Origin: an uncultured Eubacterium sp.
GTDB taxonomy: Bacteria; Bacillota; Clostridia; Lachnospirales; Lachnospiraceae
Reading direction: 5' to 3'
Assembly (NCBI GenBank): GCA_947088865.1
Contig: CAMUHY010000008.1
Span: 62,001-126,000, forward strand
DNA: 64,000 nucleotides
Positions 19,115 through 28,800 of this stretch are shown in pieces. How positions within the stretch are numbered: position 1 is the stretch's first letter; every line of letters starts with the position of its first letter. Under the pieces are notes generated by a model that saw only the letters and a program-made list of their open reading frames with translations, ran no database searches and was not told the DNA's origin. A program made the position numbers and the translations under genes.

Positions 19115-19627
19115 TTACAATTCAATATCAACCTCATAATCTTTATCAATTAAAATACAATTACAATTATATTGCCTGCACATCTCAAAATTATATAAAT
19201 TATCTTTGAGAACAGACTCTATTGTACAATATGAATCATCAAGGCGAGCTTCTATTATGTTTGCATACTTTTTAATCTTATCAAAATTGTTATTAATATA
19301 GGACTCTGTCATAACAAGAATATAATACTTGATTTCCTCTAAATATTCTTTATCAAAATCTTTCTTCCAGTCAAAAGGAATATAACAGCCTTCAACAATA
19401 AGATGCTGATGATTTTCAATGGCTGTTTTTATTATGTCTCTTACAATCGCCCAAAGATATATTTGCAATTTTTTATCATCATAAGGTGTTAATGATGTAT
19501 TTCCACTTCTAATAAGTCCCATTTTTAACAAATCTATTGACAAATATGGATACTTATATTTTTCTAAAAGTCTTTGTGCTAAAGCAGTCTTGCCCGTATG
19601 TGAAGCACCTGCAATTAAAATAATCAT
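19115..19627 (-). CDS. P-loop kinase-like ATPase
   Basis: 170 residues with a Walker A motif GASHTGKTAL right at the N-terminus and an acidic strand LIVEGCYIPFDW that may act as the Walker B/lid element. The size and layout match small nucleotide- or antibiotic-type kinases of the AAA_33/zeta-toxin-like P-loop class. The substrate is unknown; the helix-rich C-terminus (about 105-150) would be the lid. It is monocistronic, beside lipoprotein genes on both strands. Confidence 0.7.
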   Translation of the reverse strand: MIILIAGASHTGKTALAQRLLEKYKYPYLSIDLLKMGLIRSGNTSLTPYDDKKLQIYLWAIVRDIIKTAIENHQHLIVEGCYIPFDWKKDFDKEYLEEIKYYILVMTESYINNNFDKIKKYANIIEARLDDSYCTIESVLKDNLYNFEMCRQYNCNCILIDKDYEVDIEL

Positions 19628-19847
19628 ATTATATTTTCTCCATTACACAAACAACTGTTAACTATATTCAGAAATATTATACTAGACAATTTTATGATGG
19701 ACAAGTATATCTAAAATAAAAATACTAATCTTTATATAAATTCTAAAATCATTGCTATATGTGTTCTTATATATTCAAAAAAAATTTAATAGCATATAAG
19801 GACTGCTTGTTATATAATAAAAAAAATGTTGAAAAGGAATAAGAAAA

Positions 19848-20306
19848 ATGTTGAAAAAATTAAAAATTATATTGATTAGCCTGCTTTTCTTGCTTGTGAT
19901 GGCATGTAGCAATGAATTTGCCAGACAAGAGTATAATTCTAATGAAAAAATTTCATTAATGAATGACCACTATGCAAAAGAATTTTCCGTTTTTAATTCC
20001 ACAAATGAGGAAATATCTCTTACTATTTCTAAATTTAATGGACGTGAAACTTTATGGACAAAAAAACTAGAAAAAAATAGAGATATAGAAATAAACCTTT
20101 CTTTTCGTCTCTCAAAAGGGCAGGCAAAAATCGTCCATATTGATAATGATAACAATGTTACAACTATAATTGAATGTGTGCCTGACACTTCAACGGATGG
20201 ATTTGTAACTAAAACCATATCATTAAAAAACGGACAGAACCGATTAAAAATTGTTGGATATGATTGTGAAAATATTGATGTAAAGATAGAATTTTCAAAG
20301 TTATGA
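19848..20306 (+). CDS. Small predicted lipoprotein of unknown function
   Basis: 152 residues with a clear lipoprotein signal: KKLKIILISLLFLLVMAC, lipobox Cys at residue 20. The remainder is beta-rich (repeated strands with FNSTNEEISLTIS and IKIVGYDCENIDVKIEFSKL), suggesting a compact beta-sandwich on the cell surface. I do not recognise a family. It is followed by a hairpin terminator. Confidence 0.7.
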   Translation: MLKKLKIILISLLFLLVMACSNEFARQEYNSNEKISLMNDHYAKEFSVFNSTNEEISLTISKFNGRETLWTKKLEKNRDIEINLSFRLSKGQAKIVHIDNDNNVTTIIECVPDTSTDGFVTKTISLKNGQNRLKIVGYDCENIDVKIEFSKL

Positions 20307-20351
20307 TAAAATTAAATCATTTTACAATTTTTTATTTATCAAAAAATGAGC

Positions 20352-20388
20352 AGCTTATCAAGATATATTAATAGTGATAAGCTTTTTC
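20352..20388 (+). terminator. Rho-independent terminator
   Basis: AGCTTATCA and TGATAAGCT form a 9-bp stem with a 14-base loop, followed by five U residues; it ends the transcript of the upstream lipoprotein gene. Confidence 0.8.
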
Positions 20389-20527
20389 CATATATCATTT
20401 TAACTCTTTTAGAATTTCTTACATATTGCTTTTTCATTTGTTTTAAATTATAATGATAATCAAACGTTTTTATTACTTAAAAAAATGAAATTGTATTTAT
20501 GAAATAATCGGATAATAGGAGGTTACA

Positions 20528-20899
20528 ATGGGTTGTTTAGGAAATATTATATGGTTTCTATTTGGTGGATTATTTCAAGGTTTAAGTTGGTTTTTTTGTG
20601 GCGTTTTATGGTGTATTACAATTATAGGTATCCCCATAGGCATACAATGTTTTAAGTTTGCTTCCCTTGCTTTTTTTCCATTTGGCAAAGAAGTACAATA
20701 TAATGGAGGCGGTATCTCTACCATTGCCAATATTATATGGATTCTTGTCAGCGGCATTCCATTAGCAATCTCTGCTGCCTTAAATGGTCTTTTATTATGT
20801 TGCACAATTATCGGAATACCTTTCGGAAAACAATGTTTTAAAATCGCAAAACTTGCACTTACACCTTTTGGCGCTGTTATTGTACAAACTTCATTGTAG
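20528..20899 (+). CDS. YccF-domain inner membrane protein
   Basis: 123 residues with two tandem YccF repeats: GNIIWFLFGGLFQGLSWFF...ITIIGIPIGIQCFKFASLAFFPFGKEV, then the same pattern with CTIIGIPFGKQCFKIAKLALTPFGA. The IIGIP-G-QCFK signature is diagnostic. It is a small multi-helix membrane protein of unknown function. AGGAGG precedes the ATG. The next gene starts 38 bases after its stop and is likely co-transcribed. Confidence 0.92.
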   Translation: MGCLGNIIWFLFGGLFQGLSWFFCGVLWCITIIGIPIGIQCFKFASLAFFPFGKEVQYNGGGISTIANIIWILVSGIPLAISAALNGLLLCCTIIGIPFGKQCFKIAKLALTPFGAVIVQTSL

Positions 20900-20937
20900 A
20901 TATATATTTGTGCCTACAAAAACAAAAGGAGCAAATC

Positions 20938-21606
20938 ATGGAAAAATCTTATACCATCATAGGCGGTGCTGACGGACCAACATCTATTTTTCTTGCAGGA
21001 AATTTTAAAGGTCATAGAGAAAAAAATATAATAAAAATTATCAAAAGAAAAATATTAAATAAAAAATTCAATATAAAAAGAAAAAAAGCGGCTAAATTAA
21101 TTGTTCCCAATCCACACACCATAAAACAGACCATTCAATATATAAAACAACATTATCATGCTGTGGAAGCTGATTGTTCCTATCCATATTTTAACGAGAG
21201 AAAAATAAATATGAAATATTTGCTTATTCGACGTGAAAAACCTGAATTATTAGGCGAAGAAAAACAAATTGCTCCCCCAAACGATTTTAACGATATAGAG
21301 CTTCTAAAAGAATGGCAAAAATCCATTGAAGAATGGAACAATGAATGCCTTAAAAAAACAGAATCCATTTCTGATAATATTTTTCCTACGGACTATCATT
21401 TATTTTTAATTAATAAAGAAGAAAATGGAACCTTAGAAATTGAATTAGATACCTTATATCCTAATATTTCTATCTCTTATTCTGGAAACAAAAAAATATT
21501 AGAACCAATATTAAAAAATATTTATATGTATTATGGCGTTTCAAAAAAGGATATTCATTATAAAACGGAACGCTATAAAACATTATTATCTATATTAAGC
21601 TCATAA
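20938..21606 (+). CDS. Uncharacterised protein with an N-terminal GADGPTSIF motif
   Basis: 222 residues from the ATG at 20938, which has AAAGGAGC 6 bases upstream; a start at 20908 would lack a ribosome-binding site. It begins MEKSYTIIGGADGPTSIFLAG. GGADGPTSIF is the sodium-site signature of the beta subunit of Na+-pumping decarboxylases, but the rest is soluble, lysine-rich and without membrane helices, so it is not such a pump. The body contains helical and beta segments with no recognised domain. Proteins with this motif grafted at the N-terminus occur in gut Clostridia as far as I know; their role is undefined. Confidence 0.7.
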   Translation: MEKSYTIIGGADGPTSIFLAGNFKGHREKNIIKIIKRKILNKKFNIKRKKAAKLIVPNPHTIKQTIQYIKQHYHAVEADCSYPYFNERKINMKYLLIRREKPELLGEEKQIAPPNDFNDIELLKEWQKSIEEWNNECLKKTESISDNIFPTDYHLFLINKEENGTLEIELDTLYPNISISYSGNKKILEPILKNIYMYYGVSKKDIHYKTERYKTLLSILSS

Positions 21607-21670
21607 TATATTTACATAATTTTTACTATTATACAATTTTTATATTATATTTTTAAAAGGAGGCGTTTAT

Positions 21671-22150
21671 ATGCAAACAGTAATATGTTTTCACGGTCCA
21701 AATGAAGACAATGCGTATCTTAGCAATTGGTTTTTATCTGATTTCACAGTTGATAACATTCAATTTACATCTATGGAACAATATATGATGTATCAAAAAG
21801 CAATTGTATTTAATGACAAAGCAATTGCTGCTCAAATTTTAGAAACTTCCGATTTTGGAAAAATTAAAGCATTAGGACGTGCTGTTAAAAACTACAATGA
21901 TGTTTATTGGAATGGGATACGACAAATTGTTGTATATAAAGGGTTGGTTGAAAAATTCCTTCAAAATGAATCATTAAAAGAAAAGCTGCTCTCTACTGCT
22001 CCGCATCTTTTGGCTGAATGTGCTGTACGTGATAAAATTTGGGGAATTGGATTATCTATGAAAGATGATAAACGTTTTGATATGAATCAATGGCAAGGTC
22101 AAAATCTATTAGGTTTTTCTTTGATGATGGTTCGTGACCTTTTATCTTAA
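21671..22150 (+). CDS. NADAR family protein (YbiA-like N-glycosidase)
   Basis: 159 residues spanning the whole NADAR domain: start FHGPNEDNAYLSNW, then FTSMEQYMMYQKAIVF, ALGRAVKNYNDVYWNGIRQIVVYKGLVEKFLQN, and C-terminal DKIWGIGLSMKDD and QGQNLLGFSLMMVRDLL. The WxxxR and WGIG elements are family hallmarks. YbiA-type members hydrolyse N-glycosidic bonds of riboflavin intermediates, and others remove ADP-ribose from guanine in DNA. The gene is monocistronic, with AAAGGAGG before the ATG and a terminator after it. Confidence 0.9.
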   Translation: MQTVICFHGPNEDNAYLSNWFLSDFTVDNIQFTSMEQYMMYQKAIVFNDKAIAAQILETSDFGKIKALGRAVKNYNDVYWNGIRQIVVYKGLVEKFLQNESLKEKLLSTAPHLLAECAVRDKIWGIGLSMKDDKRFDMNQWQGQNLLGFSLMMVRDLLS

Positions 22151-22238
22151 TTTTATTTTCCTATAAAACTTATATATTCCAGAAATAGTATTCAAAAAAA
22201 TGTTATATAAATAATATTTTCTTAAAATAAAAAATTAA

Positions 22239-22275
22239 GGTTGTTGCAAATTTATTTTACAACAACCCTTTTTTG
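22239..22275 (+). terminator. Rho-independent terminator
   Basis: GGTTGTTG and CAACAACC form an 8-bp stem followed by six U residues; it ends the NADAR transcript. Confidence 0.88.
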
Positions 22276-22341
22276 TTTATATTTTATATACAAAAGAACA
22301 GAAAATTGATAAATTATAGCTTTTACAATTTTTATGTAGTT

Positions 22342-24051
22342 TTACATTGTTGGAAGCTGGAATCTGCTAATCAAAGAATCCAATGCCGTCGCCTGTGCTG
22401 ACAACTCCTCACTTGTTGCGGAAGCCTCCTGTGCTGTTGCAGAATTAGACTGTACTACTTCAGAAATCTGTTCAACACCCAACTCTGTCTGTTTCATTGC
22501 CTCAGCCTGTTCACTTGCCATCTCACTGATAGATTTAGAAGACTTTGAAATCAATTCAATACCTTCCACAATACGATTAATAGAAGCGATTACAATATCC
22601 ACAGCCTTGCTGCCATCAGCAATTGCACTTAAAGAAGTTTCAATTAATGTTCTCGTTTCATCTGCTGATTTTGCACTTTGCTCTGCAAGCTGACGAATTT
22701 GGTCTGCAACAACTGCAAATCCCCTTCCAGCTTCACCAGCTCTTGCTGCTTCAATAGAAGCATTTAAAGAAAGCAAGTTTGTCTGTGATGCAATGTCTTC
22801 AATTTCAGAAATAATATTTCCAACTTGCTGTGATGCATTATTGATACGTGACATTGCCTCTATCATTGCCTGCATTTCTCGATGACTGCGCTCTGCCTCA
22901 TCAGCATATGTACGTGCCTGTTTATAAGAATCCCCTGCTTGATTTGCAGTAATCGTAATATCATCTGAAATCGTTGTAATTGTAGCCTGCATCTCCTCAA
23001 CAGCCCCTGCTTGGTCTGTTGCGCCTTCTGCAAGGCTCTGAGCTGCATCGGCTAAGTTACCTGCACCTGCATTTACTTGTGCAGAAGCCTCACTAACGGA
23101 CTGCAATGTCTCAACCATCTGCTGTTTTAACTGACCCATTGCAGTTAAAATATCTTCAAAATCTCCTGTATACTTAGACTTATCTTCACTTACTACCACA
23201 AAGTTTGCAGATGACATCTCATTTAAAATATTTTTTACATCATCAATAATAAATTGGAGTGTAGTACCCATTTCAATAGTTACACCAACCATCTCTGCAA
23301 GTTCATCTTTTGTATCAACCGTTGGAAATGGAGATGAAAGGTCACCTTTTGCAAAAGTACTTAAACGCTCCTTAATTTTATTTAAAGGTCTATCAATACT
23401 ATTTGCAATGCCTCTGCCAAGTGAAAGGGCAAAAATAATCGCAATAACAATAATTGCAATGATAACTACTGAAAGAATAATGATAACTATTGTAAGCAAA
23501 CTAGATACACTTTTTCCTTTATCAACTTTGACTTCCATCATCTTTGTCAATTCATCATAAATTTCATTGTACATAGGGGCAAGCTGATTTAACGCTTTGT
23601 CCTGTGCTCGTTCACATTGTGCACGGTTTGTTGTAGCACCTTCGTTGATAATTTCTGCTTCTAATTTCCAATACGTTGCAAGCTTATCTTGTAAATCCTT
23701 ATAAATTGCTTTATTTTCTTGTGTAAGCATACTAGATTCAAGACTATTAAATTCGCTTATAAAATCCTTCTTATAATTTTCATGACTTGAAACTAACTCA
23801 TTAATAGCATTCTGGTCATCATAACCAATAATGCCACGCAATGCAGACCTGCAATCAGCAAATTGCGCCATAGCCCTTCCAATATCGCCCTGTGCAAATC
23901 CATAATCAACGATAGTAGTAGCATAAATCCGTGACATAACAATCATAGTAATCAATATAACGGCTGACACCGCAGTCAATATAGAGGCTACCATAATAAA
24001 TGCTCTAATAAGTCGGTCTCTGATTTTTAGATTATTTAGTTTTTTTAACAC
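22342..24051 (-). CDS. Methyl-accepting chemotaxis protein
   Basis: 569 residues starting at a GTG with AAGGAG about 10 bases upstream. A transmembrane helix (about 15-38) precedes a four-helix-bundle-type sensor domain; a second helix (about 187-212) leads to a HAMP domain and a coiled-coil signalling domain. The receptor tip, the site for CheA/CheW, is [24 protein letters not shown] split over QIRQLAEQS. No flagellar or che gene is nearby, so it feeds a chemosensory array encoded elsewhere; the ligand is unknown. Confidence 0.93.
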   Translation of the reverse strand: MLKKLNNLKIRDRLIRAFIMVASILTAVSAVILITMIVMSRIYATTIVDYGFAQGDIGRAMAQFADCRSALRGIIGYDDQNAINELVSSHENYKKDFISEFNSLESSMLTQENKAIYKDLQDKLATYWKLEAEIINEGATTNRAQCERAQDKALNQLAPMYNEIYDELTKMMEVKVDKGKSVSSLLTIVIIILSVVIIAIIVIAIIFALSLGRGIANSIDRPLNKIKERLSTFAKGDLSSPFPTVDTKDELAEMVGVTIEMGTTLQFIIDDVKNILNEMSSANFVVVSEDKSKYTGDFEDILTAMGQLKQQMVETLQSVSEASAQVNAGAGNLADAAQSLAEGATDQAGAVEEMQATITTISDDITITANQAGDSYKQARTYADEAERSHREMQAMIEAMSRINNASQQVGNIISEIEDIASQTNLLSLNASIEAARAGEAGRGFAVVADQIRQLAEQSAKSADETRTLIETSLSAIADGSKAVDIVIASINRIVEGIELISKSSKSISEMASEQAEAMKQTELGVEQISEVVQSNSATAQEASATSEELSAQATALDSLISRFQLPTM

Positions 24052-24410
24052 TGTACTCGTTCTCCTTGCTTTTGGTATTGTTGAATATATTTACCTATTT
24101 GTTCCGGGCATAAAAATCATATGAAAGAGTTTTAGTACATTCATGGGAGTGGACAAAAGTCTAATTACCTGCCTATTTTAACCAACAAAACTTGTCCGTG
24201 TGAGAAAATTCTTGTCTATTTTGTATACGTATTCACAAATACCATAAAATCAATATATAGTGTTAAAATAATTTTAATCGTATAATAATTGTGCTTAGAA
24301 TAAATAAAATAATATAACTATAAAAATTATATAACTTTTTATTAAATTTGTCTACCCGTTTCCTTATTTTTATCTTATCAAACTATATTTTACAGAAATA
24401 ATAAGCTAAT
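24052..24410. other. Intergenic, A+T-rich, no gene seen
   Basis: Upstream region of the chemotaxis receptor. I see no ORF of coding quality, and no convincing riboswitch (the c-di-GMP-I core was looked for and not found). Confidence 0.5.
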
Positions 24411-24452
24411 AAAAAAATTCCCCTTTTAAACAAAAAGTTGTTTAGAAGGGGG
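24411..24452 (-). terminator. Terminator of the CRISPR array transcript
   Basis: On the minus strand, CCCCTTCTAAAC and GTTTAAAAGGGG form a 12-bp stem with one wobble pair, followed by AATTTTTTT. It sits just beyond the trailer end of the array. A homologous hairpin lies at 31048-31099 beside the second mini-array. Confidence 0.8.
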
Positions 24453-24520
24453 ATTATAAAATAACCTGTTATTTTTTTAATTTTATTATTATAAATAAAA
24501 ATATTATATATATAATATTT

Positions 24521-24754
24521 TTTATTAAATTTATAGATTTTACACTACTCTCAAACACTTATGCTCTCATTCGCTTTGCATAAAAGGTTTTACTACCATA
24601 CAAATTTACACTACTTTCAAACTCCCTTGTTTATAGTGGAACAGGGTTAATTGTTTTACTACCATACAAATTTACACTACTCTCAAACTTAGGCAAAATA
24701 TTGTTATACCATTGTGTCGTTTTACTACCATATAAATTTACACTACTCTCAAAC
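24521..24754 (-). CRISPR. Type II-A CRISPR array, 4 repeats and 3 spacers
   Basis: 36-base repeats at 24719-24754, 24653-24688, 24587-24622 and a degenerate one at 24521-24556, with three spacers of exactly 30 bases. In crRNA orientation (minus strand) the repeat starts GTTTGAGAGTAGTGTAAATT and ends TGGTAGTAAAAC. The repeat nearest csn2 is leader-proximal; the one at 24521 keeps only the 18 bases that form its 5' half in this orientation, as expected for the oldest, terminal repeat. The third repeat has one substitution. Its 5' half pairs with the tracrRNA at 30762. Transcription runs away from csn2 and ends at the hairpin at 24411-24452. Confidence 0.97.
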
Positions 24755-24821
24755 CTCAAATAATAAAAAGGCGAATATTATGCCACTACAACATTGTAAA
24801 CTTATATGATTTTATTCATTA
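24755..24821 (-). promoter_or_regulatory. CRISPR leader with leader-anchoring sequence
   Basis: Between the csn2 stop and the first repeat are 67 bases. On the minus strand the leader ends with ATTTGAG directly against the repeat (24755-24761), identical to the leader-anchoring site known to direct polarised spacer integration in streptococcal type II-A systems. This suggests that the array was built by a standard Cas1-Cas2-Csn2 machine. Confidence 0.75.
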
Positions 24822-25505
24822 TCACATATTCAACTCAATTTCGCAACAATTTTTATCAATAATAATAACTGAATTAAATTTTTTAATATCATCAGGCTGT
24901 TTACTTTCCATTAATAAAATTATTATTTTTTGATATTGAGCAAATTCATATAACTTTTCAATTTCGTATTCTTTTAAATAGGATAATAAATGAACAAATA
25001 CAAAACACTTTATTCCCATCAATTCATGTGATATTTTTATATAATCCATAATTTTTTCAATAAGTGATTCTTCATGCTCTACAAATTTTATATCCATAAA
25101 CTTTAATAAATTTTGAATATCAGCTTTGTCTATATATGATAATTCCCAATCTGATTGTTGAGAAATATGTATACTATAATTTTCTATCATTGCATAAATA
25201 TTATTATTTTCTAATAACAACTCTGTTGATTGAATTTCTTTTTTTAACAATTCATATAATTTATTTAATAACTTACGTTCATTTAATGAAAGTTCAAAAG
25301 GATTTATAATACACTTTAAATTATCCTGCATTTTTATAGGAATGTTCTCTTCTGATAAAACAAATCCACATTCTTCACCAGTCTGTCCTATCATAAATTC
25401 TTGAATCAATTGTCTAAAAACTTCTGGACTTTCTATTATAAAAAGAATCCTATGATTTTCTTTTAAACTAACCTTAAACTGATAATCCTTATGCAATAAC
25501 CTCAT
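24822..25505 (-). CDS. csn2: CRISPR-associated protein Csn2 (type II-A)
   Basis: 227 residues, normal length for the short Csn2 family, which forms a tetrameric ring on DNA ends and is needed for spacer acquisition. It aligns by eye across the fold: [24 protein letters not shown] at the start, [23 protein letters not shown] in the first third, [24 protein letters not shown] in the middle, and [31 protein letters not shown] near the end. Its ATG overlaps the cas2 stop by 4 bases. It defines the locus as subtype II-A. Confidence 0.93.
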   Translation of the reverse strand: MRLLHKDYQFKVSLKENHRILFIIESPEVFRQLIQEFMIGQTGEECGFVLSEENIPIKMQDNLKCIINPFELSLNERKLLNKLYELLKKEIQSTELLLENNNIYAMIENYSIHISQQSDWELSYIDKADIQNLLKFMDIKFVEHEESLIEKIMDYIKISHELMGIKCFVFVHLLSYLKEYEIEKLYEFAQYQKIIILLMESKQPDDIKKFNSVIIIDKNCCEIELNM

Positions 25506-25822
25506 AAAATTACTAGCCTTTCATCCGTATCTAAAATATTTGATTTTAATTCCCCTGTTATCATTTCCATTTTTGAAAACTGTTTTTCTGTTAAAGTTAA
25601 TATTTGCACTAATCCTTCTGATGGCTTATTTTTGCGTATTCCTTGTGCAATGGCTTCCGAAACAGTTGCATTAAGCACCAACTTACAATACACAGATTCT
25701 TGCAACATCAGAAAGCCATTTTTAACTAAATATTTACGAAATTGGGCGTAATTTCTTCGATTTGCCGCTGTCAATGTCGGCAAATCAAAAAATACTATTA
25801 CTCTCATATATCTATAACTCAT
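25502..25822 (-). CDS. cas2: CRISPR-associated endoribonuclease/adaptation protein Cas2
   Basis: 106 residues. The start [15 protein letters not shown] is the usual type II-A Cas2 opening, with the acidic residue of the ferredoxin-like beta-1 strand (FFDLP) present. [25 protein letters not shown] follows, and [19 protein letters not shown] ends the fold. Cas2 dimers bridge Cas1 dimers in the integrase. The gene overlaps the fused cas9-cas1 by 11 bases and csn2 by 4, so all three are translationally coupled. Confidence 0.95.
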   Translation of the reverse strand: MSYRYMRVIVFFDLPTLTAANRRNYAQFRKYLVKNGFLMLQESVYCKLVLNATVSEAIAQGIRKNKPSEGLVQILTLTEKQFSKMEMITGELKSNILDTDERLVIL

Positions 25823-28800
25823 CTCTATAAAATTTTATAATTGAAACATCTTGTTCATTAATTGCTTCAAAAACGCTCCTGCAATAAATTTTAATAGCAT
25901 TATTCAAATAATTTTTCTTTCCATCTATTATAACTTCTTGATTTAATATATTTATCAATTTCATTTTTTCATCATGTTCAAATTTTTCTGGTTTCATATA
26001 ATAGACAAATTTATCTATCAAAATCCTAAAAGGCTCCATTAAATCCGAACCTAAATTAAATGGATTAAACATATTATCATGAAATAATGCTAATTGTGTA
26101 ATATACCCATTGGCTACTATTTCTCGATTACAAGCAGAAAGCAAAAGAGAATATCCGTAATTTAACGCACAATTAATTGGCAAATCGGCTGTTCGTGTAA
26201 ACTTTATTCCAAATAAGGCGTTAAAATAAACTTTAGCAGCATGTCCTTCTCTGTTTGTCTTGTCTCCAAACTCAATCTGTTGAATATACTCTTCTAAAAG
26301 CATATATTCTTGTTTGTTTAATTGGCGTAAAAAATTTTTTTGATTTCTTATTTTTTCTGTTACAATTTCTGTCCAGATTGTGGTTTTTATCTCTTTCGAC
26401 CATTCTACTTGCTTCTTTACTTTTGCACTTGTATCATGACTTCCATAATATGGTATTAATTCAGAAGATGGATTTCTTTTCTCGTCACAAAAAATAACTT
26501 TAATCTTTCTTTTTGTTAATTCACTTAACAAAGCTGCTGTCAATGATACTGCTGTGGACTCAATCAATAAAATTGAAATTTCACTTAAATGAATTTTTGT
26601 TATCTCTTCCTGTCTTACAACCATATAATCTAGCTTATAGTCCAATTTTGCACTCTTACTCTTACTAATATTTTTATTTTCTGTTATTACTCCAGCATTT
26701 TTTACCCCTTTAATTAACGTTAAATCTGCTTTCACTGGTTTACACTGAAATAAATGCAATATTTCTCCCAAAACTACACATTGTTCTTCTAATGAAATAC
26801 TTTTAAATTGCTCTTCTTTTTCTTTTAATTTATCTTTAGGATTTGCAGGTCTATATGAATATATTTTATTTGATAACTTTTCTATAAATATATTATACAA
26901 TTTTATATTCTCTTCCTCTGTTATTTCCATATATGAATCCACTTTTAATAACTGTTTTTTATCTTTCCTATTTAAATTTTTCTCAATATATTTTGTTATT
27001 TTTTTTAAATAAGCTACAACATCATCATTTAAACAAAGCTGTACAGCTCCTTGTAATTTTAATTGTTCACCTGAATACCCTTTTAAGTGCATTGGAAAAC
27101 CATCAATAACTAATTTCGCATTTTTCTTAATACACGGAATTATAATTCTTGGCTCTTTTAATCCATAAAATTCTCTGCAATATTCTAACAATAATTCTTG
27201 ATTTTCAGTAAATTCTTTTACACGATATAAAGGGACTGCTTCAATTGTTCTAATAAATTTTCCTTTTTTGTCTTTTGATTCCACAAGCACAAAATGTGAA
27301 GGAGTAATTGAACTATATCCTCCATATTTTTTTGTATCCATTCCTTTTTTTATTGGAACTAAACTAGCCGATTCTCCTGCCTTTACTATATTTTCAGCAA
27401 ACAATTTACCTTTATTACAATAAGCATATCTTGTAAATAAAACATCATTTTTATTTAATATACTTTTTACTGTAAGGATACTGCCTTCATTTCCTCTTTT
27501 CCATACAACTTGCCCTTTATGTTCTAAATCAAAAGCAAACATTTTTTCCGTTTTCAAGCTATATTTTGCATCTGGATTTTTTTTCAGCCAGTGTAAAGGA
27601 TTACTTGTAAATTTAGTATGATATACATTTCCAACAACAATATTAAGATAGGCATCTTTTGCATGATGATAGTCATTCAAATCTCGCACTTTTACACTAT
27701 TCGTCTTTTCTTTTCTAAAATCAGATACTGCATTTGCCTTTACATATACAATTTCAGATTCATCATATATTCTTTTTAACAATGTTGCTACTACTTTAGA
27801 AGATTGCCTTGTTTCTACTAACTGCCTACTAATAAATCCAGCTAATTCTTCATTTGTTAAAGGTGTTGTTCTTGTTAAACGTTCATATTTCTTATCTGAA
27901 ATTAATCCCTTGTCTTTTAAATATTTCCATTTAGAACGCATTTTTTGCTGTATTTCTGGTGTAATCATTCCATCACTCTTTTTTGCATTAATTCTTCTAT
28001 CAACCAATACTAAATTATCTAAACTATCATCTTTTGTTTTCGATTGAGGATAAATATGGTCTCTATCCCATATAGTAGCATCATTAAGCCTTGACAAATC
28101 AATCTTTTGTCCAGAGTACATACACATTCCCATTTGAGTATAATATAAAAATAATTTAATGCTTTGAAATTCTGCCTCTGTTTTATTTGAAAGTTCTGTA
28201 TACCAATCGGTCTTACACTCTTCATCAATAACTTTATAAAGTTGTAACAATTTATCTTTTCTTGATGTTGTTCTCTTTTTTTCTTCTTCACTTCTTGCCA
28301 TTTCTATAAAAATTTTCTTTGGAGCTTTTCCCATCACTTTTTTAATTTCTTCCGTAATTTGAATGGTTTGCCAAACTGCACGCTTAACAGATGGAGAGGC
28401 TACCACATCTCGAACAACATTATCATAACTAATTTCACCGTCTATACGAAATCCCTCATTCGCCTTTTCAATTTCATCTAAAAAAGTATATTTTTGACTG
28501 AGTAACTGCATAAGATTATTTTGTGTATTTCGCAAACCTTGAATAATGGTTATACATTCACCCGTTTCATAATCTGCTCCTTTTAATTGCGTCAGAAAAC
28601 ATTTTGATAATCTTCCCCAGCCTTGAAATTTTAAACGAGATAACTGCTTTATTTGTTCTTCGCTTAAACTTTTTTCATAATTCTGTCTGATAACACGTCT
28701 TAACATTTTTGAATCATCACCATATAATGTAATCCATAAAATAATATCTTCTGCCATCTGTTGAACAGCATACTTATCAATATCTTCTTTAAATATCTTT

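Noticed and set aside
20938-21606. Na+-translocating decarboxylase beta subunit
   Set aside because: Only the GADGPTSIF motif is shared; there are no membrane helices and the length is half that of the family.
24052-24300. c-di-GMP riboswitch upstream of the chemotaxis receptor
   Set aside because: The conserved core and tetraloop elements of c-di-GMP-I and -II were not found in the leader.
24557-24718. Spacers targeting other parts of this window (self-targeting)
   Set aside because: Reading both strands I saw no convincing match; a proper search is needed, but nothing supports it here.
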